Assembly (NCBI GenBank): GCA_018062085.1
Contig: JAGOSY010000008.1
Location: forward strand, 124,001 to 188,000
From: a bacterium
GTDB lineage: Bacteria > Cyanobacteriota > Vampirovibrionia > Obscuribacterales > Obscuribacteraceae
Length of the DNA: 64,000 bases
Direction of reading: 5' to 3'
The position numbers were made by a program, and so were the translations under genes. The number at the start of each line of letters is the position of its first letter. Within the stretch, counting starts at the first letter, position 1. Of this stretch, positions 45,130-55,020 are shown piece by piece. The notes under the pieces are model-generated. The model had not been told where the DNA came from and ran no database searches. It saw only the letters and a list, made by a program, of their open reading frames with translations.

Positions 45130-46077
45130 CTAAGTAGGTATTTTCCCACGTGCCCGCTTTGAGGCGAAAAACCCTTCGCCCAGCATATGTACGCTTAAAA
45201 CAGTGAAGCAAATCAGCAAACCGGGTATGACTGCTGCCCACCAATTGCCTGCGGTGAGGCACGACTGGGCGTCTTTGAGCATGCTGCCCCAGCTTGGGGT
45301 GCTTGGCCCTAAGCCGAGGCCGAGAAAGCTCAAGCCTGATTCCATGATGATGGCGTCGCTCACTAAAAGCGTTCCTTCCACCACCGCTGTAGTGGCAAGA
45401 GCAGGCAGCAGGTGTTTGCTTAAGAGCTGAGTAAAGGAGCTGCCCAGGGCTTGGGCGGCCAAAAAGAAATCTTCCTCTTTTATCGATAAAACTCGCGCTC
45501 TGGCCACTCTTGCCGATTCAAGCCAGGTGGTGGCTGTGATTGCCAGTATGACAATGAAGTAGGGCAAGAGGCCGTCTGTGTAGCTGGTCACCCCTAAGGC
45601 CGTGAGCAGGAAGGGTGGAAAGTGCTCCACTAGCTCCGGGGCAGATAAAATCGAACTCAGAGTGAGTAAAAGAATAATCGAGGGCACGGCCAGCAGGGCG
45701 TCGACAGCCCGCATCATCAAGCTGTCGATTGCTCCACCTGCCAAGGCGGCAATGGCTCCCCAGCAGTTGCCGAGGGTAACGGCTACAAGAGCTGAGCAAA
45801 GGCCTACCGAAAGTGAGCCGAGAGCGCCATAAGCAATCATTTTTAAGAGGTCGTGACCGACGGCATCGGTGCCAAGAATATGAGGAAAAGTGAGAGATGG
45901 CGCCAAATTTACAGAGCTTAAGTTCGATATAGGGGGCTCAATTGTTAGACCAAATAATGGCTGTAGCAAGCTTAGAACTAACGGCGTTAACGCCATTGCC
46001 AGCAACAGACCCAGGCCGATGGCACCGGTAATGAGTTTAGTATTGAGTTTGGGGCTTAGTTTTCTCATATTTTTCAA
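45130..46077 (-). CDS. Peptide/oligopeptide ABC transporter permease, DppC-like
   Basis: 315 aa, six membrane segments. Family signatures: HILGTDAVGHDLLKMIAYGA near 60, the EAA-type loop AAQALGSSFTQLLSKHLLPA (about 205-225), and SFLGLGLGPSTPSWGSMLKD near 255, which is diagnostic for OppC/DppC permeases. Partner of the DppB-like gene 33 bp upstream. No solute-binding protein or ATPase gene lies next to the pair in this window, so they must be encoded elsewhere. Confidence 0.9.
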   Translation of the reverse strand: MKNMRKLSPKLNTKLITGAIGLGLLLAMALTPLVLSLLQPLFGLTIEPPISNLSSVNLAPSLTFPHILGTDAVGHDLLKMIAYGALGSLSVGLCSALVAVTLGNCWGAIAALAGGAIDSLMMRAVDALLAVPSIILLLTLSSILSAPELVEHFPPFLLTALGVTSYTDGLLPYFIVILAITATTWLESARVARARVLSIKEEDFFLAAQALGSSFTQLLSKHLLPALATTAVVEGTLLVSDAIIMESGLSFLGLGLGPSTPSWGSMLKDAQSCLTAGNWWAAVIPGLLICFTVLSVHMLGEGFFASKRARGKIPT

Positions 46078-46110
46078 TTTCTGCTGGCGCTTACTGTTGT
46101 CTACTGCTGT

Positions 46111-47124
46111 CTACTGCTGCAACCTCGGGTCAAGGGCATTGTTGAGAACGTCGGCCAGCAGGTTGGCCAAAATGACAATTGTGCCGTAGAGCATCACTAG
46201 CCCCATCAATACCGGATAGTTGCGTCCAAATGTCGAATCGACCATGAGCCGGCCCATGCCCGGCACGCAAAATATGGTCTCGATTAAGACCGAGCCGCCA
46301 ATCATGGCAGGAAGCGAAAGGCCAGCGAGGTTGACCACTGGTATCAGGCAGTTCTTGAGAACGTGGCTAGTGATCACGTTCTTCAGCGATAAACCCTTTG
46401 CTAGAGCGGTCACCACATATTCTTTACCTAACTCTTCTATGGCGAGGGCTCTCACATAGAGCGCAACTTTGACCATGCGGCGGGAAGAGAGAATGATGGC
46501 AGGAAACAATAAATACTCGGCAGCATAGGCTGGCGACGGCTCGGCCCCCGGTGGATGCAAGCCGAGAATGGGGAGATTGACTAAGGCGCTACTGTAAGGG
46601 CTGGCTAGAAATGCCAGGGCAATAAAGGCCAGCCAGAAATTGGGGGCGGAGTACCAGGCCAGTAAGGCGGCGGTAAAGGCTGATTCAGCCTTCTTGTTCT
46701 TTAAATTGAACACAACTGCTAGCACGCCAAGCAGAAGACCCATGCTGAAAGAGAGCGCTAGTGCCATTCCAACTAGGGTGAGGGTGGCTGGGATGCGCTC
46801 GGTTATCACTTCTTTGACGGGGCGGCCGTCGCGGTAAGAGCGCCCCAAAGCATTACTAGAAGCAACGCTATCGTTTTTGACCCAGCCTGAGAGCCAGAGT
46901 AAATATTGCTTTGCTGGGTTCTGATTGAGACCGAATTCTTGGCGCAAGAGTTTGAGGTCTTCAGCAGGCAGCTCTTTTTGGGAGGAACCAAGCATGACGT
47001 CAACGGGGTCGCCAGGAAGGGCGCGCATTAAAGCAAAGCTGACAAGAGAAACGAGGAAGAGCATGGGAATGGCTGCCAGTACTCTCCTTATAATCATTTT
47101 TCGGCTTACCTGGTGCTGAGACAA
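46111..47124 (-). CDS. Peptide/oligopeptide ABC transporter permease, DppB-like
   Basis: 337 aa from the ATG at 47124; an ATG nine codons later (MIIRRVLAAIPMLFLVS) is the alternative and matches typical family N-termini. LPGDPVDVMLG near 50, LRQEFGLNQNPAKQYLLWLS, the loop YVVTALAKGLSLKNVITSHV (about 235) and GGSVLIETIFCVPGMGRLMV are the standard OppB/DppB motifs. Six membrane segments. First gene of the series dppB-dppC-lipoprotein-HAS-like on the minus strand. Confidence 0.9.
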   Translation of the reverse strand: MSQHQVSRKMIIRRVLAAIPMLFLVSLVSFALMRALPGDPVDVMLGSSQKELPAEDLKLLRQEFGLNQNPAKQYLLWLSGWVKNDSVASSNALGRSYRDGRPVKEVITERIPATLTLVGMALALSFSMGLLLGVLAVVFNLKNKKAESAFTAALLAWYSAPNFWLAFIALAFLASPYSSALVNLPILGLHPPGAEPSPAYAAEYLLFPAIILSSRRMVKVALYVRALAIEELGKEYVVTALAKGLSLKNVITSHVLKNCLIPVVNLAGLSLPAMIGGSVLIETIFCVPGMGRLMVDSTFGRNYPVLMGLVMLYGTIVILANLLADVLNNALDPRLQQ

Positions 47125-47260
47125 AACGTTAAGCTAATAATAACCGCAATGGCTGTCACTTCTTGCTTTCTATTGCAGCGAAAAGGCTCTTGCCGTCTTG
47201 TTCGAATTGACAAATCAGCCCCTGCCAAATAGCATGTAACTCAGCTTTTAAGTTATGCGG

Positions 47261-47330
<70 letters not shown>

Positions 47331-47483
47331 ATCTTTTTACTGATTACTGACGACTTAATAGACTGGTTTTCTGCCGTTTATTAATGTTGCGAATTTACAA
47401 CTTCGTTTCAGTAACTTATCATCTAAGGACCATTCAAGTTACAATAAGTACTTGTCTTGTATTGTATTGTTTGCTTGTCTTGT

Positions 47484-47556
47484 GGGCAGTTGGCGCAGTT
47501 GGTAGCGCGTTTCCTTGACATGGAAGAGGTCACAGGTTCGAATCCTGTACTGCCCA
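47484..47556 (+). tRNA. tRNA-Val (anticodon GAC)
   Basis: Acceptor GGGCAGT/ACTGCCC, D-arm GCGC..GCGC, anticodon loop TTGACAT between TTTCC/GGAAG, T-arm ACAGG-TTCGAATC-CTGT, discriminator A. Lies 153 bp after tRNA-Cys and 20 bp before the end of the convergent higA-like gene. Confidence 0.95.
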
Positions 47557-47575
47557 AATCTTTTTTTATTCGTTC

Positions 47576-48133
47576 TTATTCGCTAGGCTCGTTCGATTGT
47601 TTGTATTGACCGAGACTCTCAAGCACCATCTGCCTTTGTTCCGGTTCTAGCGGATCAAGGGCTTTCTTTATTTTGGAGAAAACTTTGCTTGCTACCTTTT
47701 TGTCTGGGTTCTTGGTTTCAATTGTGGGAACTACAACTTTGGGAAGAAATAGGGCGGCATTGACACAGAAACGCTTTGCCAAAATCGCGATATGGGTTTT
47801 GGTCAAATCTCTATGTCCATTCCAAATTTCACTAGCGCGGCCAGAGGGAAGGCTGAGTAATTTCCCGAAATCTGATTGCTTCAACTGATTCACTTCAAAG
47901 AGATATTTGACGTGCTCAAGTGGTGTGAAGTTGCTATCTCTTGCGTGGTGCACTTTTTCGTATTGAGCTATTAAAGTGCTGAGTACATCTAGATAGTCTT
48001 CTTCATCAGTATTAAGAGAGTTGATCTTGAGATAGAGTTCGCTAGCTACTGCAAGAGCTGCATCGAGTTCTTCTTCAGACTTGATTGGACGCAATGGAAG
48101 TCTCTCTGTTAGGGCTTTGTACTTACTAACCAT
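47576..48133 (-). CDS. higA: HigA-like antitoxin
   Basis: 185 aa from the ATG at 48133; the frame opens 10 codons earlier, inside the toxin gene. Helix-turn-helix: PLEHVKYLFEVNQLKQSDFG, then SGRASEIWNGHRDLTKTHIA. This is the Xre-type domain of HigA antitoxins, here preceded by a helical region that usually contacts the toxin. It has a longer C-terminal tail than most HigA. Starts 4 nt after the toxin stop; the toxin-first order is typical of HigBA. The complex would be expected to repress the promoter at the 48475-48523 repeats. Confidence 0.85.
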   Translation of the reverse strand: MVSKYKALTERLPLRPIKSEEELDAALAVASELYLKINSLNTDEEDYLDVLSTLIAQYEKVHHARDSNFTPLEHVKYLFEVNQLKQSDFGKLLSLPSGRASEIWNGHRDLTKTHIAILAKRFCVNAALFLPKVVVPTIETKNPDKKVASKVFSKIKKALDPLEPEQRQMVLESLGQYKQSNEPSE

Positions 48134-48137
48134 CTTG

Positions 48138-48422
48138 CTACCAGACCTCCATATCATATTCAAGATGAGTCATTACTTTTAGAACAAAAACTCGGTGCTT
48201 TATAAACCAAACAGTTGCTGCAAGGCGAAAATTATTGCCACCAATATTGAAAATCCATCGGTCGTTGCCGAGATTGTCGGCGCTATTAAAAGTTTGCGCC
48301 ACATCTGCTGGATTTTTCCACTGTTGCGCTTTGACAGTATCCACCCAGTGTTGCAGTGGGCTCTCGGCACTTGGATGCTTCTTGGCGAACTGCCAGATTA
48401 CTTTTTCATTCAGCAATTCCAT
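48138..48422 (-). CDS. higB: HigB-like mRNA interferase toxin
   Basis: 94 aa. RelE-fold toxin of the HigB type (PF09907): KKHPSAESPLQHWVDTVKAQ, WKNPADVAQTFNSADNLGND, RWIFNIGGNNFRLAATVWF and VFVLKVMTHLEYDME. The family cuts mRNA at the ribosome. Complete in length. First gene of the operon, preceded by two copies of a 13-bp repeat. Confidence 0.88.
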   Translation of the reverse strand: MELLNEKVIWQFAKKHPSAESPLQHWVDTVKAQQWKNPADVAQTFNSADNLGNDRWIFNIGGNNFRLAATVWFIKHRVFVLKVMTHLEYDMEVW

Positions 48423-48474
48423 CCTTCACCTGCTGCGGTCTCTTTTTTTCGCTCTCTTTCGCTCTCTCTATCGT

Positions 48475-48523
48475 CCCGTTTTGTGAGCACTTAGTCAAGT
48501 TAAATCACCTCCCGTTTTGTGAG
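48475..48523 (-). promoter_or_regulatory. Direct-repeat operator of higBA
   Basis: Two identical 13-bp copies (plus-strand CCCGTTTTGTGAG at 48475-48487 and 48511-48523), 36 bp apart, 53-101 bp upstream of the toxin start. Spacing and position suit binding by the HigA-HigB complex. Confidence 0.5.
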
Positions 48524-48649
48524 TATTGTCTCGGGCAAAGCTTTTGAGTCACACCTAGGTCTGCATTTTCGGTTTAGGTTCAGCAAGATTGAACTAAATC
48601 TTTCCAAAAGTCGTCTTAAATAACAGCGGTTTCTGGGCAGGATGTTTCT

Positions 48650-49315
48650 ATGGGTAAGCAAGCGGCATTATTGGTTCTGATTCTTTGTGTTTCGACCTTT
48701 AGTCAGGTCGAAGCATCAGCAAAGAGTCGCCAGGCAGTCAACGTGATTAGTCAGAAAGCTAATACGCCTAGCCCATTTGCCGTAGGCAATTTCTTTAGCG
48801 CTAGTGCAGCAGCCGCTGTGAAGCCCAGTGTCGAGAAGCGAGCGGGGCCGAAAGATGCTATTGGCCAAGCGCTTGCCGATCATAATCCGACATTAGAGCA
48901 AGTGCGTTTGATTCCTTCTTTAGACGGTCCTCAACGCAAACAGATCAATGATTTGTTCAATGTCTATCGCAGTGATTTGAAGCTACTCAACGAGCAATTG
49001 CGGCCATTGCGCGAAGAATTTAAAGCGCGTTTAAAATCAGACAAAGACAAATTTGAAAAGGAAAGACAAGATGGCGAAAAACTAGTTCAAACAAAGTCAG
49101 AGCCGCTGCTAGCGAAGTCAGCCAAGTATCTAGCAGAGCCAGCCAGGTTTGTACCTGCCAAAGAAGAGGAAGACTCAGCCATCGCAGCAGTTGTTGACAA
49201 AATCAAAGTGAGACAAATTGAGTTCACTCAGGCACTGAGCAAAATTGTCAGTCCGGCACAAATGCTAGAGCTAGAGCAGCTTAAGCGTGGCAAGGTGCCT
49301 GCATATGCCCAATAG
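48650..49315 (+). CDS. Secreted helical protein, Spy/LTxxQ-like
   Basis: 221 aa. Signal peptide (ALLVLILCVSTFSQVEASA) then a helical body with QRKQINDLFNVYRSDLKLLN, a charged coiled segment (EFKARLKSDKDKFEKERQDG) and QALSKIVSPAQMLELEQLKR, the last like the LTPEQ-type ends of Spy-family periplasmic proteins. Family assignment is tentative. The stop overlaps the next gene start by 11 nt, linking it to the DUF1800-DUF1501 pair. Confidence 0.6.
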   Translation: MGKQAALLVLILCVSTFSQVEASAKSRQAVNVISQKANTPSPFAVGNFFSASAAAAVKPSVEKRAGPKDAIGQALADHNPTLEQVRLIPSLDGPQRKQINDLFNVYRSDLKLLNEQLRPLREEFKARLKSDKDKFEKERQDGEKLVQTKSEPLLAKSAKYLAEPARFVPAKEEEDSAIAAVVDKIKVRQIEFTQALSKIVSPAQMLELEQLKRGKVPAYAQ

Positions 49316-50660
49316 GAATAAGAGTAGGAATAACAGTAAAAATGATCGGCAAATTAGGCACTTGCTTAATCGTGCTGGTTTCGGTTTTACTCCCGAAGAA
49401 TTAGCACCCTATCTTGAAATGGGCTACAGCAGTGCTCTCGATCAACTCACCAGCCCATCATCAACTGATAACAGTGCCCTTGATACCATGCTTGCTGAGC
49501 AGTCGTTTGATTTCACTAACCCCGATGATATTAAGCGTTGGTGGCTGTTTAGAATGATGTTTACCCGTCGGCCTTTGGAAGAAAAAATGACTCTTTTCTG
49601 GCATGGACACTTTGCCACTTCAGATAACAAAGTGCGCAGCCCCTATGCCATGTATGTGCAAAATTGCACCATGCGCAAACATGCCTTTGGCAAGTTTGAT
49701 GATCTGCTCCTGGCTATGTCAAAAGATCCAGCCATGATTAATTGGCTTGATAATCAGCAGAACCGCAAGAATAAACCTAACGAAAATTATGCCCGTGAAG
49801 TAATGGAACTCTTCACTATGGGCATCGGTAACTATTCAGAGCTAGACGTTAAAGAAGGTGCTCGTGCTTTTACCGGCTGGCAGGCTAAACCTGATGGTTT
49901 TTACTTCAATAGCGGACAGCACGACAATGGCAGTAAAACTTTTCTTGGTCAAACAGGCAATTTCAATGGCGAAGATATAGTGTCAATTTTGGCTAATCAA
50001 AAGGCTACCGGTCAGTATTTAGCGCGCAAGTTAATTCGCTATTTTGCACTTTATAATCCGTCCAGCTCATTTGTCGATGAGATTGCTAGCGTTTATAAAA
50101 AAAGCGACCACAATATTGGTGCCATGGTTAGTGCCATTTTTTCTTCTCATAATTTCTCATCTAGCGCCTGTTTCCATTCGCTGATAAAGAGCCCCTGTGA
50201 GTATGTTGTTGGCATGCTCAAGACTTTTCAGGTCAGTCAAGTTGATGCGGAAGTGCCGCGCTTAATGGCGTCCATGGGGCAGAATCTCTTCAATCCACCA
50301 TCGGTAAAAGGTTGGGATGGCGGCGAAAATTGGATTGCATCAGATGTGATGATGGCACGATTCAACTTCGCTACTCGCATGATTTCGCAAAAGTTTGACT
50401 ATCTTGAGAAATATTCTTCGCCTGCCAAAATCGCCGCTGAGCAGGGGCTTGCTAGTGCAGCCGAGACCGTTGACTATTTTCTTAGCCTACTTATTGAGAA
50501 CGATGCCCCTCCTAGTGTGCGAGAGCGGCTAATTAAGTATGTTTCCAGCGATATGAGTGGCAAGGCCATGGCTAAGCTACCAGAAGATAAAGTTCTTGAT
50601 GCCCGGCTTCGTGGTCTGGTACATTTGATTATGACTTTGCCTACTTATCAATTGACGTAA
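49305..50660 (+). CDS. DUF1800 family protein
   Basis: 451 aa from the ATG at 49305, which overlaps the previous gene. Signatures: HLLNRAGFGFTPEELAPYLE at the N-terminus, RPLEEKMTLFWHGHFATSDN near 85-105, NENYAREVMELFTMGIGNYS and ARAFTGWQAKPDGFYF. This is the conserved DUF1800 (PF08811) pattern. The family is usually encoded next to a DUF1501 protein, as here, and is thought to act in the envelope. No signal peptide is visible. Confidence 0.9.
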   Translation: MPNRNKSRNNSKNDRQIRHLLNRAGFGFTPEELAPYLEMGYSSALDQLTSPSSTDNSALDTMLAEQSFDFTNPDDIKRWWLFRMMFTRRPLEEKMTLFWHGHFATSDNKVRSPYAMYVQNCTMRKHAFGKFDDLLLAMSKDPAMINWLDNQQNRKNKPNENYAREVMELFTMGIGNYSELDVKEGARAFTGWQAKPDGFYFNSGQHDNGSKTFLGQTGNFNGEDIVSILANQKATGQYLARKLIRYFALYNPSSSFVDEIASVYKKSDHNIGAMVSAIFSSHNFSSSACFHSLIKSPCEYVVGMLKTFQVSQVDAEVPRLMASMGQNLFNPPSVKGWDGGENWIASDVMMARFNFATRMISQKFDYLEKYSSPAKIAAEQGLASAAETVDYFLSLLIENDAPPSVRERLIKYVSSDMSGKAMAKLPEDKVLDARLRGLVHLIMTLPTYQLT

Positions 50661-50700
50661 TAACCGATTTAATAATCGACTTAAAACAGGTACGAATGAA

Positions 50701-51996
50701 ATGACTAATCCCAGTTCTATCAATAGTTCTCTTAATAGGTCTATTAGTCGGCGTGATTTTCTGGCAGGGTTAGCGGCTTTAGGTATTCTTGGGCAGCAGC
50801 AATTAGAAGCTTTTGCTGCTCAGGTAGATCCGGTCTCAGGATCGGAGCGGTCGATTTTGGTGATTCAGCTTAATGGTGGTAATGATGGTATCAATACAAT
50901 CATTCCCTATGGTAATGGTGCCTATTATGATGCTCGTCCCAAAATTGCAATCAAGCAGGCTGACGTGCTTCATATCGACGATAAAGTTGGCTTCCACCCT
51001 AGCTTGACAGCGTTTCAAGAGTTTTATAAACAAGGCAAGTTAGCTGTGATTCAAGGGGTGGGTTATCCCGAGCCCAATCGTTCACATTTTCGCTCTATTG
51101 AAATTTGGCAAACTGCTCAACCTGAAATTATCGGTGATAGCGGTTGGTTGGGGCGTTACCTTGATCATTTGAGCATATCTCAATCTTCAAATAGAGTTGT
51201 GAAAGCGAGCATTGAGCCAGGCAAAGAAAAAATTGCCATGTTGGCAGTCAATGTCGATCCGCTTTTGCCTAAATCATTATTGGCCCGCAAAGTGGCCGTG
51301 CCATCAGTCTCTGACGTTCAGGCTTTTCGCTTCAAAGTCGATCCGCTTTATCAATCTGATCGCGCCCTGCAGTTAGAAGCCTTCAACGATATCTATAACA
51401 ATTTCGAAGATAGTCGACCTGTTGTGAAGAAATTGCGCACAAGTGGGCTTGAGGCCAATCGTGCTTCGGAGCGTCTGCTCGATTTGGTTAAAGGGCACAA
51501 GACTACAGTTAAGTATCCTGATGGCAAGCTCGGCTCAAGTTTGAAATTTATTGCTCAAATGGTCAGTGGTGGCATCGGTGCTAAGGTCTATACCCTTGGC
51601 TATGACGGTTTTGATACCCATGCTGGCGAGTTGCGCACCCAGACCAATTTGCTTGCCGGTTTGGGTAAATCGCTCAATGCCTTCCAGGAAGATCTCAAAC
51701 AACACGGCTGCGAAGATAAAGTTATGGTGCTGATTTTCTCTGAGTTTGGCAGGCGGGTAGCAGAGAACGGCGGTGGCGGAACGGACCACGGCACCGCTGG
51801 GCCATGTTTTGTTTTCGGTGGTGGTGTCAAAGGCGGTCTCTATGGTCAATATCCATCGCTGACCGAATTAGATCACGGCGATCTTAAATTCAATGTTGAC
51901 TTCCGCACCGTATACGCCACTATTCTCGACCGCTGGCTAGGGGCTGACAGTCGCGAAGTATTGGGCAAGAATTTCGAAAATCTCGATTTCTGCTAG
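50701..51996 (+). CDS. DUF1501 family protein with Tat signal
   Basis: 431 aa. Twin-arginine signal SRRDFLAGLAALGILGQQQL at about 16-35, then LVIQLNGGNDGINTIIPYGN, LAVIQGVGYPEPNRSHFRSI, YDGFDTHAGELRTQTNLLAG and VMVLIFSEFGRRVAENGGGG TDHGTAGP, the metal-dependent alkaline-phosphatase-like motifs of DUF1501 (PF07394). Exported folded by the Tat route. Starts 40 nt after the DUF1800 gene. Confidence 0.9.
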   Translation: MTNPSSINSSLNRSISRRDFLAGLAALGILGQQQLEAFAAQVDPVSGSERSILVIQLNGGNDGINTIIPYGNGAYYDARPKIAIKQADVLHIDDKVGFHPSLTAFQEFYKQGKLAVIQGVGYPEPNRSHFRSIEIWQTAQPEIIGDSGWLGRYLDHLSISQSSNRVVKASIEPGKEKIAMLAVNVDPLLPKSLLARKVAVPSVSDVQAFRFKVDPLYQSDRALQLEAFNDIYNNFEDSRPVVKKLRTSGLEANRASERLLDLVKGHKTTVKYPDGKLGSSLKFIAQMVSGGIGAKVYTLGYDGFDTHAGELRTQTNLLAGLGKSLNAFQEDLKQHGCEDKVMVLIFSEFGRRVAENGGGGTDHGTAGPCFVFGGGVKGGLYGQYPSLTELDHGDLKFNVDFRTVYATILDRWLGADSREVLGKNFENLDFC

Positions 51997-52002
51997 ATAT
52001 TT

Positions 52003-52416
52003 TTATGGGTCTGGCGGAGCGTCGCCTTCGAGCATGACAAAGAATTTGCGTTCGCAGTCCCACATATTGTCATCTTTCCAGTTAAGTAGAGAGACTTTGG
52101 CTGACCAGGCGCCTTCTTTAGTTATGTTGACGTCGGGCTGGAAGATGTAATGACCTTTGAAAATGTCACCGGGGTCATTGGCGTTGAAGTCTTTGGTAAA
52201 GACAACCGTGCCATCTGGATCTTCAATGGTAACGATGCCTTTGTATTGGCGGCGCTCGTAAGGTGTGCCGAAGCCGATGACGCAGGTGCAGTTCATCTTG
52301 GTCGGCAGTTCTTTGAGAACAAACAGATCAAAGAGTCCACGAGCATCGACGCGACCGTCTTCTTCGTGGTCGGCCCCTTGGCAGAAAAGAATGTACCCGC
52401 TGTGCAGATACTTCAT
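52003..52416 (-). CDS. Hypothetical beta-sandwich-like protein
   Basis: 137 aa from the ATG at 52416, with AAGGAG 10 nt upstream; the frame continues 24 codons upstream through the fusA terminator region. Predominantly beta: YLHSGYILFCQGADHEEDGR, VTIEDPDGTVVFTKDFNAND, GHYIFQPDVNITKEGAWSAK. Similar to DUF6941-type cytosolic proteins (tentative). On the same strand as fusA, but the terminator between them makes it a separate unit. Convergent with the DUF1501 gene, with 6 bp between them. Confidence 0.55.
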   Translation of the reverse strand: MKYLHSGYILFCQGADHEEDGRVDARGLFDLFVLKELPTKMNCTCVIGFGTPYERRQYKGIVTIEDPDGTVVFTKDFNANDPGDIFKGHYIFQPDVNITKEGAWSAKVSLLNWKDDNMWDCERKFFVMLEGDAPPDP

Positions 52417-52493
52417 AGAATCGGTCTCCTTAAGACTGCTTCTTAGAATTTTACCGCTTTTATTGAGCGCGGCCCTATTGTCAGCCAAAGAAA

Positions 52494-52527
52494 AGCCCTC
52501 GCTTAACTAGATTGTTTAGCGAGGGCT
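52494..52527 (-). terminator. Intrinsic terminator after fusA
   Basis: AGCCCTCGCT (52494-52503) pairs with AGCGAGGGCT (52518-52527); on the minus strand the stem is followed by TTTTCTTT. About 25 bp beyond the fusA stop. Confidence 0.85.
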
Positions 52528-52551
52528 CTTTATCTCTTGAGAATCTAGCGC

Positions 52552-54693
52552 TTAGTGGCGAGTATCTTTCTTGGTAGAAATTACTGACTCAGCAATAGCG
52601 TTCGGTACTTCTTCGTAGTGAGCGAATTCCATGGTGAATGTACCTTGTCCGCGGGTCTTGTTGCGGATGTCGGTGGCATAACCAAACATTTCAGACAACG
52701 GCACTGATGATTTCACTTTGGATAGTGAGTCAACTGTATCCATACCTTCGATGCGGCCACGTCTCGATGAAATGTCACCGATAACGTCACCCATGAATTC
52801 TTCTGGAACTTCAACTTCTACGCGCATGATTGGCTCTTGAAGAATAGGATTGGCTTTCATGAAGCCTTCCTTGAAGCCGATACTAGCAGCTGTTTTGAAG
52901 GCCATTTCGTTCGAGTCAACTTCGTGGTACGAACCGAAGACCAATATGCACTTAACGTCGATTACAGGGTAGCCGGCCAGTACGCCGCCAACTAGTGTGT
53001 CTCTTACGCCAGCTTCAATAGCAGGGATGTATTCTTTTGGAACCACACCACCAACGATTTTGTTGACGAATTCGAATCCAGTTCCAGCAGCTAGAGGCTC
53101 TAGTTCGAAGACTACGTGACCGTATTGACCACGACCACCCGACTGACGGATGAATTTGCCTTCGCACTTGACGTTCTTCTTGATGGTTTCGCGGTAGGCA
53201 ACTTGTGGCTTACCAACGTTGGCTTCTACTTTGAATTCACGAAGCAGACGGTCAACAATGATTTCTAAGTGCAGTTCGCCCATACCAGCAATGATTGTTT
53301 GGCCAGTTTCGTGGTCAACACGCACTTTGAAGGTTGGATCTTCTTCTGCCAAGCGGCCCAGTGAGACGCCCAGTTTGTCGGAGTCGCCTTTGGTTTTTGG
53401 TTCGATGGCAACCGAGATAACTGGATCTGGGAAGTTCATTGATTCCAAAATTACTGGTGAATTTTCTGCTGAAAGAGTGTCACCGGTTGTGGTGTCTTTC
53501 AAGCCAACAGCAGCAATAATGTCGCCGGCGAAGGCTTCATCAACGTCTGTACGGTTGTCTGCTTGCAGTTGAACTAGACGGCTGATGCGCTCTCTTTTTC
53601 CTTTTGTGGAGTTGAGAACGTAAGAACCAGCTGCCAATTTACCTGAGTAGATGCGCAAGAAGGTCAGCTTGCCGACGAAAGGATCGTTCATCACTTTGAA
53701 GGCTAGGGCTGAGAACGGTGCGTTGTCGTCAGGAGCTCTTTCTGTTTCAGTACCATCTGGCAAGGTGCCTTTGATAGCAGAAACGTCAGCTGGAGACGGA
53801 AGCAAGTCGACAACGGCGTCGAGAAGCTGTTGAACGCCTTTGTTTTTGAAAGCTGAACCGCAAAGAATTGGAATAACTTTGTTGCTGCATACTGCCTTTC
53901 TCAAAGCTACTTTGAAAGCTTCGTTTTCAACAGTTTCAGTTTCCATGTAGATTTCCATCAGTGCGTCATCTGTTTCAACGACTGACTCTTCTAGCCATTT
54001 GCGATATTTTTGAGCTTCGTCAAGCATGTCGGCTGGAATGTCGACGATGTTGAATTTCTGACCCATAGGATCTTTTTCGTCGTAGATGTGAGCTTTCATT
54101 TCAACTAGGTCTACTAGACCTTTGAACTCGCCTTCAGCGCCGATTGGCAATTGAATAGGGTGAGCATTGGCCCAAGTGGTAGACATACCGGGGAGCTGTT
54201 CTTTGATTTGTTTGACTACTTTGTAGAAGTCAGCGCCAGTGCGGTCCATTTTGTTGACCAGAATCATTCTGGGCACTTCGTAACGGTTGGCTTGTTTCCA
54301 AACTGTGTTGGTTTGTGGTTGTACGCCACCAACTGCACAAAGCACGATAACAACGCCGTCGAGCACGCGCATGGAGCGTTCTACTTCTACTGTGAAGTCA
54401 ACGTGTCCGGGGGTGTCGATTAAGTTGATGCGCTTGCCTCTCCACTGAGAGGTGATAGCAGCTGCTGTAATGGTGATGCCGCGTTCTTTCTCTTGCTCCA
54501 TCCAGTCGGTGAACGATGTGCCTTCGTGCACTTCACCCATTCTGTGGATCAAGCCGGAATAGAAGAGAATCCGTTCTGTTGTGGTAGTTTTGCCAGCATC
54601 GATGTGAGCTGCAATACCCATGTTACGGACGTCTTGAAGCTGAATTTGTCTTCCTGCCACTGTCCCTGTTTTCCTCTCTTTAACGCTATCCAT
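52552..54693 (-). CDS. fusA: Elongation factor G
   Basis: 713 aa translocation GTPase. G domain: [30 protein letters not shown] (switch region), [20 protein letters not shown] and LVNKMDRTG. Domains II-V follow with the family segments [20 protein letters not shown] and [20 protein letters not shown], ending in [16 protein letters not shown]. Length is normal. Located downstream of rpsL and rpsG on the same strand as in the str operon, but a terminator and a 327-bp gap separate it from rpsG, and no tuf gene follows. Confidence 0.97.
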   Translation of the reverse strand: MDSVKERKTGTVAGRQIQLQDVRNMGIAAHIDAGKTTTTERILFYSGLIHRMGEVHEGTSFTDWMEQEKERGITITAAAITSQWRGKRINLIDTPGHVDFTVEVERSMRVLDGVVIVLCAVGGVQPQTNTVWKQANRYEVPRMILVNKMDRTGADFYKVVKQIKEQLPGMSTTWANAHPIQLPIGAEGEFKGLVDLVEMKAHIYDEKDPMGQKFNIVDIPADMLDEAQKYRKWLEESVVETDDALMEIYMETETVENEAFKVALRKAVCSNKVIPILCGSAFKNKGVQQLLDAVVDLLPSPADVSAIKGTLPDGTETERAPDDNAPFSALAFKVMNDPFVGKLTFLRIYSGKLAAGSYVLNSTKGKRERISRLVQLQADNRTDVDEAFAGDIIAAVGLKDTTTGDTLSAENSPVILESMNFPDPVISVAIEPKTKGDSDKLGVSLGRLAEEDPTFKVRVDHETGQTIIAGMGELHLEIIVDRLLREFKVEANVGKPQVAYRETIKKNVKCEGKFIRQSGGRGQYGHVVFELEPLAAGTGFEFVNKIVGGVVPKEYIPAIEAGVRDTLVGGVLAGYPVIDVKCILVFGSYHEVDSNEMAFKTAASIGFKEGFMKANPILQEPIMRVEVEVPEEFMGDVIGDISSRRGRIEGMDTVDSLSKVKSSVPLSEMFGYATDIRNKTRGQGTFTMEFAHYEEVPNAIAESVISTKKDTRH

Positions 54694-55020
54694 TTGAACC
54701 TTCCAAATATAACTAGCTGGGTACTATCTTGCTCTGCTCAACCACTGGTGTTGACGACCTTTCTTTTGAGCGCCTTGAAAAGCGCCCTTCTTGGAAAGAC
54801 CGAACTTAGGTTACCACCTGATATTGCACCATCTTTATATCCTTCATAAAGATATTCAGAATTGACTGAGCATTCTTTACAAACAGATATAACTGCTGTT
54901 GGGAAATTAGTTGCTTGCAAAGAACTTCCATAAGACTTTGTACAACAGTTTTCACAAAAACGCTTCGACCATTGGCCGAAGCGTTTTGAATAACTTCCTA
55001 TACCGGCGAACTAATTTAAT
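54694..55020 (-). other. rpsG-fusA gap with terminator and long fusA leader
   Basis: A terminator for rpsG is at 54957-54987 (AAAACGCTTCG and CGAAGCGTTTT, followed by a T-run on the minus strand). The remaining ~260 bp must contain the fusA promoter and leader. A 60-codon TTG frame (54738-54920) with CKEC in it has no ribosome site and was not called. Near 54760-54790 an AGCGCC(C)TT direct repeat is present. No known ribosomal leader was recognised. Confidence 0.55.

Noticed and set aside
48440..48470. TCGCTCTCTTT-type tandem repeats before higB
   Set aside because: Short and imperfect; no CRISPR-like spacing and no repeat elsewhere in the window.
54738..54920. 60-codon frame with a CKEC motif in the fusA leader
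   Set aside because: TTG start without ribosome site and only two Cys; noted within the gap entry but not called a gene.
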